Origin: Gemmataceae bacterium
GTDB lineage: Bacteria; Planctomycetota; Planctomycetia; Gemmatales; Gemmataceae
Reading direction: 5' to 3'
DNA: 15,861 nucleotides
Assembly (NCBI GenBank): GCA_947490035.1
Contig: CANLGS010000020.1
Coordinates: 1-15,861, forward strand
The notes beneath the pieces were generated by a model, which was not told the origin of the DNA, did not search any database, and worked only from the letters and a program-made list of their open reading frames with translations. Shown one piece after another: positions 7,584-13,395 of this stretch (the stretch's first letter is position 1; each line of letters opens with the position of its first letter). The position numbers were made by a program, and so were the translations under genes.

Positions 7584-7698
7584 AGAGGAAGAGTGTTCAC
7601 CGCAGAGACCGCGGAGACCGGAGAGAGAAAACGAGAGTGTTAAGAAATCGATTCCTCTCTCCGGTCTCCGCGGTCTCTGCGGTGAACACTCTTCCTCT
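7584..7698. repeat. 44-bp perfect inverted repeat with a 27-base loop
   Basis: Arms 7584-7627 and 7655-7698 are perfect reverse complements over 44 bases, with a loop at 7628-7654. Each arm holds a near-direct internal repeat of gagacc/gcggagacc type. The right arm ends three bases from the stop codon (7702-7704) of the minus-strand gene, so it may act as its terminator. The element looks like a dispersed ttcaccgcagagacc-type palindrome known from many soil and water bacteria. Identical arms imply recent insertion, gene conversion or selection for structure. Confidence 0.85.
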
Positions 7699-7701
7699 CG
7701 T

Positions 7702-8802
7702 TTAGAACGTGCCGCGGAAGCGCTTGATCTTCTCGCGGTACTTCTTGGCCTGTTCCTCGTCCATCATCTGGCTCTCGAACATCTCGGCCAGGCGCGAGAT
7801 CGCCTTGAACACCTCGTCCTTGTCCTGGTTCACGACCGTTTCCACCCAGAGGAACATCCACATGGCGTCGCGCGGCTTGCCGGCGGCGAGGTACAGTTCG
7901 CCCATCATCGCGAACCCGGTGGCGTGGACGGCCGTGTCTTTGGTCTTCTCCATCGCGGCCTTGATGGCCTCGACGCCCTCGGTCAGTTTGCCGCTGGTCC
8001 CGGCCTTCGCGGCGAGGTCGTAAATGGCGAGCCGCTCCTTGCGCGACCCGACCGCCACCTTGTCCAATTCCCCGGCCGGGGCGGCGGCGGTCGCGGCGGT
8101 CGCGTACGACTTGCTGCGAATCTTGAGATCGACCTCCTGCAAGCCGGCTTCGAGTTTCGCGTCCGCCGGCAGGTCCACCGACTTCCTCAGGTTGCCCCAG
8201 GCGCTGGCCGCGTCGTCGTACTTGCCGCGCTCGATCTGCAACCGGGTGACCGACCGGACCGCCGGCCACACCTCCCACCCGAACTTCCCCGCCTCGGTGT
8301 AGTTGCCAATGAAGCCCTGCCACGCGGAGATGGCTTCGTCGGCCTTCTCCTTCCATCCCTTTTCCATGTCGAGTTCGTCCACGATCTTCTGGTTGACGCT
8401 CGCGACCTTGTACTCCAGATACCGCCGACCGCGGTCCGTGGTCGCCTTCTTGGTGAGGTCCTTGTACCCGGCGATAGCGTCCGTGTAGTCCTTCGTCGTC
8501 TTCTTGTCTTCCTTCGTCTTGAAGCCGTTGAACGCGTTGGCGTCCACGCCCGGCATATTGCCCATGATCACCTTGACGATGTCGTCCGGCGCGAACGCCT
8601 CGCTCGCCTTCTCTAACTTCTCGCCGCTGAACACCTGGAACCCGCCCGGTCCGACCTTGAACTGCCCGTTGAAGGTTTTGGTGGTGCCGTCCTTGCGGTT
8701 GCGCACCTCGACCGTGTCCGTCGTGGTCTGGGCGCTGGCGACGGAAGTCACCAGCGCGATGAGTCCGAGCATCACCAAACCGCGCAGCGCGTGCCGTTTC
8801 AT
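7702..8802 (-). CDS. Secreted helical-repeat (TPR-like) protein, unknown function
   Basis: The 366-residue product has a signal peptide (residues 1-24, ending SAQ before TTTDTVEV). A short beta segment follows (VEVRNRKDGTTKTFNGQFKVGPGGFQVF). The rest is alpha-helical, with spaced aromatic and alanine positions (YTDAIAGYKDLTKKA, ADEAISAWQGFIGNY, YDDAASAWGNLRKS, FAMMGELYLAAGKPRDAMWMFLWVE) as in degenerate tetratricopeptide-like repeats. Proteins of this style act as binding scaffolds. No catalytic motif is visible. The ATG at 8802 opens the signal peptide but lacks a visible Shine-Dalgarno. The fabG stop lies 64 bp upstream on the same strand, so co-transcription is possible. Confidence 0.8.
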   Translation of the reverse strand: MKRHALRGLVMLGLIALVTSVASAQTTTDTVEVRNRKDGTTKTFNGQFKVGPGGFQVFSGEKLEKASEAFAPDDIVKVIMGNMPGVDANAFNGFKTKEDKKTTKDYTDAIAGYKDLTKKATTDRGRRYLEYKVASVNQKIVDELDMEKGWKEKADEAISAWQGFIGNYTEAGKFGWEVWPAVRSVTRLQIERGKYDDAASAWGNLRKSVDLPADAKLEAGLQEVDLKIRSKSYATAATAAAPAGELDKVAVGSRKERLAIYDLAAKAGTSGKLTEGVEAIKAAMEKTKDTAVHATGFAMMGELYLAAGKPRDAMWMFLWVETVVNQDKDEVFKAISRLAEMFESQMMDEEQAKKYREKIKRFRGTF

Positions 8803-8866
8803 CGGAGATGGCCCTCGAGTATCGGTTCAGGTCAGCATACCCCACCGCCGCGGGCGCGGCTATGGG

Positions 8867-9631
8867 TCACACCCACCCGCCGGTGACGGGAAGCACCTGC
8901 CCGGTGATGTACCCGCTCTCCTCGGTCGCCAAGAACAGCACCGCGTTCGCGATGTCTTCGGGCTTGCCCAGCCGCCCGGCCGGAATCTGCTTCAGGTATT
9001 CCGTCATCACTTCCGGCTTGACCTCGCCGAGCATCGGCGTCTGGATCACGCCCGGCGCGACCGCGTTCGCGGTGATCTGTCGCCGCGCCAGTTCCTTCGC
9101 CAAAACGCGCGTCAGGCCGATCACGCCCGCTTTGGCTGCCGCGTAGTTGGTCTGCCCGTGGAACCCGACCAGCCCGGCCACCGACGCGACGTTCACGATC
9201 CGCCCGCCGTCGCGCATGACCTCGGTGCCGTACTTGCAGCAGTGGAACACGCCGTCGAGGTTCGTCTGAATGACCGCGTGCCACTCGTCGAGCGTCATCT
9301 TCTTGAGGGTGCGGTCCTTGATGATGCCGGCGTTGTTCACGAGAACGTCCAGCCCGCCGCACTGCTCCTTCACCTGCGCCATCAGCGTTTCGACCTGCTT
9401 CGCGTCGCGCACGTCGCCCGCGAACACGTGCACGGGCGGCTTGCTTGGCAGCGCGCGAAGTTCGGCCGCGAGCGCGTCGGCGTCGCGACGGTTCGCGCCG
9501 TCCGGGTCGTCCCAGAAGTGCAGCACGCACGTCGCGCCGGCGCGGGCGAACGCGGACAGTACGCCGGCGCCGATCCCGCGCGAGCTGCCGGTGACGAGAA
9601 CCACCTTGCCGGGGAAGCTGTACGAAATCAT
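8867..9631 (-). CDS. fabG: 3-oxoacyl-ACP reductase-type short-chain dehydrogenase
   Basis: A 254-residue classical SDR, the usual length. It has the Rossmann glycine motif TGSSRGIG (14-21), NNAG (99-102), and the catalytic set N124, S150, Y163 and K167 in the spacing expected for FabG. The C-terminus has the family-typical PAGRLGKPEDIANAVLFLATEESGYITGQVLPVTGGW. FabG reduces 3-oxoacyl-ACP to 3-hydroxyacyl-ACP with NADPH in fatty acid synthesis. The gene is not beside other fab genes, so it could be a paralogue acting in polyketide, polyhydroxyalkanoate or other ketone reduction; the SDR call is certain, the substrate is not. The start ATG at 9631 is separated from the divergent phosphoesterase by a palindromic repeat. 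Confidence 0.85.
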   Translation of the reverse strand: MISYSFPGKVVLVTGSSRGIGAGVLSAFARAGATCVLHFWDDPDGANRRDADALAAELRALPSKPPVHVFAGDVRDAKQVETLMAQVKEQCGGLDVLVNNAGIIKDRTLKKMTLDEWHAVIQTNLDGVFHCCKYGTEVMRDGGRIVNVASVAGLVGFHGQTNYAAAKAGVIGLTRVLAKELARRQITANAVAPGVIQTPMLGEVKPEVMTEYLKQIPAGRLGKPEDIANAVLFLATEESGYITGQVLPVTGGWV

Positions 9632-9638
9632 GTTCCCA

Positions 9639-9758
9639 ACGCGGAGCGCGGAGTGCGGAGCGCGGAACGGAAAACACCTGTCGCCGGTCGCGGTCCGCGA
9701 TACCCTACAGTGGTCGGTTGTATTCCGCGCTCCGCGTTCCGCACTCCGCGTTCCGCAC
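9639..9758. repeat. Imperfect inverted repeat of gcggag units between divergent genes, with a 14-bp tandem duplication
   Basis: The left side (about 9639-9667) is built from gcggagcgc/gcggagtgc units, and the right side (about 9721-9758) carries the complementary tccgcgttccgc/tccgcactccgc units. The right side includes two exact 14-bp copies of tccgcgttccgcac (9731-9744 and 9745-9758). It fills the fabG/phosphoesterase gap and ends one base before the phosphoesterase ATG at 9760. It looks like a dispersed palindromic element. Confidence 0.75.
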
Positions 9759-9759
9759 T

Positions 9760-10662
9760 ATGGCCGTGAAGCTGGCTCACTTCAGCGACATCCACCTGAC
9801 CGCCCGGCCGCTCGGCTGGCGGGCGCGGGACGCGTTCAACAAGCGCACCGCCGGTTGGGTGAACGTGCAGGTGCTCGGCCGCGGCAAACGCTTTGAGCAC
9901 GCGAACGACGTGACCGCCGCGCTGCGGGCGGAGTTCGCGTCGCGCGCCTTCGACCAGTTGGTGTTCTCCGGCGACGCGACCGCGCTCGGCTTTCCCTCGG
10001 AAATGCGCGAAGCGGCGGCGCGGCTCGGCGTGACCGACCCGACGCAGCCGCCGGGCATCGCGGTGCCGGGCAACCACGACCTGTACCTGAAGCGCTCCGT
10101 CCGCGACCGGCTCTTCGAGGAATCGTTCGCGCCTTGGCAGCACGGCCAGCGCGTGCGCGCCGACGCGTACCCGTTCGCGCGGAAGGTCGGGCACGTGTGG
10201 CTGATCGCGCTAAACTCCGCGAAACCGAACTTCCTGTTCTGGGACGCCTCCGGGCGCGTCGGCGCCGCGCAGTTGCAGCGCCTCCGCGAGTTGTGCGCGA
10301 CGCTCGACGCCGGGCCGCGCATTGTGGTGAGCCACTACCCCTTATTAATGGAGAACCACCAACCGGAACCGCGCTGGCACCGCCTCCGCGACTGGCGCGC
10401 GGCGCGCGACACCGCCGCCGACTGCGGCGTGAACCTCTGGCTACACGGCCACCGCCACCGCTGGTACGTTCTGCCGCGCGCGGCGAACCTACCCTTTTCC
10501 ACCATCTGCACAGGCAGTTCGACGCAAACGAAGCGCTGGGGCTACCACGACTACACCATCGACGGCCATCACCTGAAGGGCGTGCGGCGCGTGTACGACT
10601 TGCCAAGCGGCGCGTTCGTGGATGACGACGTATTTGAGTTCGACCTACAACACAAGGTTTAG
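9760..10662 (+). CDS. Calcineurin-like metallophosphoesterase
   Basis: The 300-residue product has the five metallophosphoesterase blocks in order: D-I-H (10-12), GD (71-72), GNHD (104-107), H in SHYP (192), and GHRH (230-233). These residues bind a dinuclear metal centre and hydrolyse phosphoester bonds; substrates cannot be told from sequence. There is no signal peptide, so it should be cytoplasmic. The ATG at 9760 is chosen because homology begins there (VKLAHFSDIHL); the open frame upstream translates a dispersed repeat. No Shine-Dalgarno is present because the repeat reaches the start codon. The selenoprotein candidate starts 39 bp downstream on the same strand. Confidence 0.9.
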   Translation: MAVKLAHFSDIHLTARPLGWRARDAFNKRTAGWVNVQVLGRGKRFEHANDVTAALRAEFASRAFDQLVFSGDATALGFPSEMREAAARLGVTDPTQPPGIAVPGNHDLYLKRSVRDRLFEESFAPWQHGQRVRADAYPFARKVGHVWLIALNSAKPNFLFWDASGRVGAAQLQRLRELCATLDAGPRIVVSHYPLLMENHQPEPRWHRLRDWRAARDTAADCGVNLWLHGHRHRWYVLPRAANLPFSTICTGSSTQTKRWGYHDYTIDGHHLKGVRRVYDLPSGAFVDDDVFEFDLQHKV

Positions 10663-10666
10663 CGTC

Positions 10667-10688
10667 GGTCCCGCAGGGGCCGCGCCCC
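10667..10688 (+). other. Two overlapping hairpins in the 39-bp gap before the selenoprotein candidate
   Basis: A six-pair hairpin (10667-10672 with 10676-10681, loop gca, one G-U pair) overlaps a five-pair hairpin (10676-10680 with 10684-10688, loop cgc). They share 10676-10681 and cannot form together. They sit three bases before the Shine-Dalgarno region. No U-tract follows, so ordinary termination is unlikely. Confidence 0.35.
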
Positions 10689-10691
10689 ACT

Positions 10692-10696
10692 GGAGA
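10692..10696 (+). promoter_or_regulatory. Shine-Dalgarno for the selenoprotein candidate
   Basis: GGAGA lies five bases before the ATG at 10702. It supports translation starting upstream of the in-frame TGA, in contrast to the GTG at 10792, which has no comparable site. Confidence 0.65.
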
Positions 10697-10701
10697 CTTC
10701 C

Positions 10702-11055
10702 ATGACGAAGCGCATCGACTTCTTGTACGACCGGCGCGGCTGAATCACGTGTCAGAAGGCCCAGGGGTTCCTTGGGCAAGAATCGGTAACCGTGATCGAA
10801 ACCGTGAACGCGACCAAGATTCGTTACGACGAAACGGAGGCACTCGCGCTGCTCGACGGCATCGACACGCTCGTCGCGACGAAGGGCAAGAAGGTCGAGA
10901 CGTTCGACCTGAAGAACGACCGGCCGGACGACGCGACACTGCTCGCGCGTATGATGGGGCCGACCGGCAACCTCCGGGCGCCCACGGCCCGCGTCGGGCG
11001 CACGCTCGTCGTCGGGTTCAACGAAGACGTGTACGCCCGCGTTCTGAACGGCTGA
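10702..11055 (+). CDS. ArsC/Spx-like protein with predicted selenocysteine (TGA at 10741-10743)
   Basis: One 117-residue frame is interrupted only by the TGA at codon 14. Read as Sec, the N-terminus is MTKRIDFLYDRRG-U-ITCQKAQGFL, a thioredoxin-fold start with U14-I-T-C17 at the CXXC position of Spx/ArsC proteins (compare Spx LYTSPSCTSCRKARAWL). Downstream are the cis-proline motif R-A-P (92-94) and GFNEDVYARVL, which parallels Spx RRPIII and GYNEDEIRRFL. ArsC-family proteins use this active-site residue for redox or arsenate chemistry; Sec there would raise reactivity. The real substrate is unknown, and the short helical insertion typical of true ArsC is not obvious. A SECIS-like hairpin follows the TGA. 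Insertion would need selA, selB, selC and selD elsewhere in the genome. Alternatives: a nonsense pseudogene, or initiation at GTG 10792, which would give an 87-residue protein without an active site. Selenocysteine forms of ArsC-like proteins are known from metagenomic surveys, as I recall. Confidence 0.82.
10759..10777 (+). promoter_or_regulatory. Candidate bacterial SECIS hairpin
   Basis: Arms gcccaggg (10759-10766) and ccttgggc (10770-10777) pair over eight base pairs with one G-U, around the loop guu (10767-10769). The loop begins with G and lies 23 bases after the TGA, within the range described for bacterial SECIS elements read by SelB. An outer six-base complementarity (atcacg 10744-10749 with cgtgat 10791-10796) could extend the structure from the TGA itself. 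The hairpin lies inside the coding sequence, as is normal in bacteria. Confidence 0.7.
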
Positions 11056-11103
11056 CCACGAATCCCGCGCCGCGGGCGCCTATCTAACCTCGCATGAAAC
11101 AGA

Positions 11104-11132
11104 TTCCGCGAGACTGGCCCGTACTCTACAAT
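11104..11132 (+). promoter_or_regulatory. Possible promoter for the secreted hydrolase
   Basis: TACAAT (11127-11132) resembles a -10 box, with TTCCGC (11104-11109) as a weak -35 at 17-bp spacing. It lies 36 bp before the ATG at 11169. It would let the hydrolase be transcribed independently of the selenoprotein gene. Confidence 0.35.
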
Positions 11133-11168
11133 CACCTGTCATCCCTACTGGATAAAGAGGCATCCGCG

Positions 11169-11993
11169 ATGGACGTGTTGTGCGTACTGGCGGCGCTGGG
11201 CATCGGGGCGCCGGCCGACGACAAGCCGGTGATGTACGAGAAGCACGCGGACATCGCGTACCGCACCGACAAGGGGGCGGACAAGGAACGGCACGCGCTC
11301 GACGTGTACACGCCGAAGGGCAAGAAAGACTTCCCCACCGTGCTGTTCGTCCACGGCGGGAGTTGGAAGTCGGGCGACAAGAACCTGTACGAGGTACTCG
11401 GCAAGTCGCTCGCCAACGACGGCATCGGGTGCGTCATCTGCAACTACCGGCTGTCGCCCGCGGTGAAGCATCCGGGGCACATCGAGGACATCGCGAAGGC
11501 GTTCGCGTGGACCGCGGAGAACATCGCGAAGTACGGCGGGAAGAAGGATCAACTGTTTCTGTGCGGCCACTCCGCCGGCGGGCACCTCGTCGCGCTGCTC
11601 GCCACCGACCCGCAGTACCTGAAGGCCGAAAAGCACGCGCCGGACGAGATCAAGGGCGTCGCCGCGTTCAGCGGGGTGTACCAGATCGTCGCGGGCGAGA
11701 AGGTGTTCGAGGGGCCGTTCGGCAAGGACGAGAAGGTGTGCAAATTGGCGTCGCCAATCACGCACGTCGTCGGCAAGCACCCGCCGTTCCTGATCGCCTA
11801 CGCGGACAGCGACTTCCCGGCGCTGGACAAGATGGGCAACAACATGCACGCCGCGCTGAAGAAGGCCGAAAGCCCGTGCGACCTCATCAAGTGCAAGGAC
11901 CGCAACCACTACACGATCATCATCCAGTTCGTGAACAACACGGACCCGCTGAACAAGTCGTTCCGCGACTTCGTGCAGAAGAACAGCAAGTGA
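11169..11993 (+). CDS. Secreted alpha/beta-hydrolase (esterase/lipase-like)
   Basis: The 274-residue product starts with a short hydrophobic signal (MDVLCVLAALGIGAPA). It then has the HGGSW oxyanion motif (62-66), the nucleophile elbow GHSAGG with S135, a late acidic residue in YADSDFP (D213 or D215), and the catalytic His in DRNHY (H247). This order matches the carboxylesterase/BD-FAE-like alpha/beta-hydrolases, which cleave short-chain carboxylic esters, including acetyl or feruloyl groups on polysaccharides. The start at 11169 is preferred over 11094 because it gives a signal peptide at the N-terminus and has GAGG eight bases upstream. The substrate is not determinable. Confidence 0.85.
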   Translation: MDVLCVLAALGIGAPADDKPVMYEKHADIAYRTDKGADKERHALDVYTPKGKKDFPTVLFVHGGSWKSGDKNLYEVLGKSLANDGIGCVICNYRLSPAVKHPGHIEDIAKAFAWTAENIAKYGGKKDQLFLCGHSAGGHLVALLATDPQYLKAEKHAPDEIKGVAAFSGVYQIVAGEKVFEGPFGKDEKVCKLASPITHVVGKHPPFLIAYADSDFPALDKMGNNMHAALKKAESPCDLIKCKDRNHYTIIIQFVNNTDPLNKSFRDFVQKNSK

Positions 11994-12000
11994 CAGGTTG

Positions 12001-12043
12001 GCGCCGCTTGCGGCTTTGCAAGTTGCGAAGCCGCAAGCGGCGC
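12001..12043. terminator. Bidirectional hairpin terminator between convergent genes
   Basis: Arms 12001-12016 and 12028-12043 are perfect 16-base reverse complements. Pairing continues inward (12017-12020 with 12024-12027, one G-U), leaving a three-base loop. It sits 7 bp after the plus-strand hydrolase stop and 4 bp beyond the minus-strand beta-propeller gene end, so it can serve both. Confidence 0.8.
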
Positions 12044-12047
12044 AAAG

Positions 12048-13322
12048 TCACTTCAAATCCTTCGCTTCAATCCTGAGCAACGTAAACGGATAGATGATAG
12101 TGGCGTAGAAGGCGCCGTTCTTCGCCTGCGTGAGAGCCATGTGCGCGTGAAGCGGCGTCCACGTTCCGTCGGGCAGTTTGTGGAACCCGTGGCTCCACGG
12201 CTTCGGCTTGCCGTCTTTCGGCGCGAAGTCGAACCAGTCCGGGTTCTTCACGGTCAGCACGCCGCGGTCGTTCATCGTCTTCGTCGCGGGGTCGTGCGTG
12301 ACGAGGTGGTGCAAATACCCGCCGCCGAACTTCGTGTCGTTGTTGACGCGATAGAGCGCGTGAACCTTGTCATCCGTGCCAACGGTCAGCGAGCCGCGCG
12401 AGTCGAACCCTTTCCCCTCGATCATCCGGCCCAGGTCCGCGACCGGCACCTTCGGGCCGCCGACCGCGAGGTCGATTCGGAACAGCGTCGAATCCGACAT
12501 GCGAACGAGGTACGCGGTCTTCGCGTCGGCCGCGAGCGCCCAGCACGCCGGCCCGAGCCGGTCGCCCGCCGTGCCGAGAGCTTTGCCGTCGGACGCGAAC
12601 TCCAGCACTTCGAGCTTGTTCGTCGCGGGGTCGAAGCGCGCGAGTTTGAAGTCCTTCGTGACGACGACCGCGCGGCCGTTGCTATCGACTAGCGTCTGCG
12701 CGTAAGCCGTGAGGCGCAAACTCGGGTCCGGCTCGCGGTACTTTTTGGTTTTGAGATCAAGAATCATCCAGTGGTGATCTTCGCACGTCACGACGTAGGC
12801 AAGTCCGGCCTTCTCGTCGGCGGTCACGTCGTTCACACCCTCGCCCGCGAACGCGATCCCGAGGTTCTCGGTCTTGTCCGTTTCCGGGTCGTAGACCATC
12901 ACATGCCCGCCGGGGTACGCGACCTTCTCGCCCTTGTATTCGTAGCCCTGCTTACTCCCCACATATATCTTGCCGCTCGGCGCAACATAGTTCCGCGTGT
13001 GAATCTTCGACTGCGCCGCAAACGTCGGCTTCGCCGGTGTGGTGAGTCCGCACACCTTATTCACGTCGATAACGATCCGCTGCTTCCCGGTCTTCGGGTC
13101 GAACTCGATGAGGTACGCGTTGATGCCATAGGCCGCAGTGCCGACGTAGATTTTTCCGTTCTTGCCTTCGCACAGCGAGAAGTAACCGGACTCGTCCGTG
13201 TGCGTGCCGGGCAGGATGTGGTACGCGGTCGCCGGCGCATAGGCGAACGGCGCCTCTTTGGGCTGCGCCCAACAGGGCGAAGCGAAGAGCGCAAGCGCGA
13301 TGAGAGAGAGGGAGGTGCGCAT
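12048..13322 (-). CDS. Secreted beta-propeller-like protein, unknown function
   Basis: The 424-residue product has a signal peptide (MRTSLSLIALALFASPCWA, residues 1-19). The mature part contains repeated strand-turn units around [FYH]DP.T: IEFDPKTGKQRIVID, MVYDPETDKTENLG, ARFDPATNKLEVLEF, VTHDPATKTMNDRGV. Recurrent GKIYVGT/GKIYVGS and AYLVRM strands fit a propeller of six to seven blades, as in SMP-30/gluconolactonase-like or NHL-like periplasmic proteins. I see no catalytic or metal-binding set clear enough to name an enzyme. The start at 13322 opens the signal peptide but has no visible Shine-Dalgarno. The gene upstream on the same strand ends 73 bp away, with a hairpin between. Confidence 0.8.
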   Translation of the reverse strand: MRTSLSLIALALFASPCWAQPKEAPFAYAPATAYHILPGTHTDESGYFSLCEGKNGKIYVGTAAYGINAYLIEFDPKTGKQRIVIDVNKVCGLTTPAKPTFAAQSKIHTRNYVAPSGKIYVGSKQGYEYKGEKVAYPGGHVMVYDPETDKTENLGIAFAGEGVNDVTADEKAGLAYVVTCEDHHWMILDLKTKKYREPDPSLRLTAYAQTLVDSNGRAVVVTKDFKLARFDPATNKLEVLEFASDGKALGTAGDRLGPACWALAADAKTAYLVRMSDSTLFRIDLAVGGPKVPVADLGRMIEGKGFDSRGSLTVGTDDKVHALYRVNNDTKFGGGYLHHLVTHDPATKTMNDRGVLTVKNPDWFDFAPKDGKPKPWSHGFHKLPDGTWTPLHAHMALTQAKNGAFYATIIYPFTLLRIEAKDLK

Positions 13323-13362
13323 GGGATGGTTAGGAGAAGAGGAGTTGAGAAAACCATATCAA

Positions 13363-13386
13363 GCCCACCCTTTGTAAAGGGTGGGC
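13363..13386 (-). terminator. Hairpin terminator after the large glycosidase-like gene
   Basis: Arms gcccaccc-ttt (13363-13373) and aaa-gggtgggc (13376-13386) pair perfectly over 11 bases; the central gt and flanking pairs form the loop. It lies 9 bp past the stop of the minus-strand gene ending at 13396 and upstream of the beta-propeller gene. The trailing sequence is only modestly T-rich. Confidence 0.65.
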
Positions 13387-13395
13387 GGATCGAAA

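Noticed and set aside
9731..9758. Short direct repeats as a CRISPR array
   Set aside because: Only two 14-bp copies directly abutting, with no spacers; they are part of a palindromic repeat.
10792..11055. Stand-alone 87-residue protein from GTG 10792
   Set aside because: No ribosome binding site, and it would start in the middle of an ArsC/Spx fold; the longer frame with the TGA explains the upstream conserved sequence.
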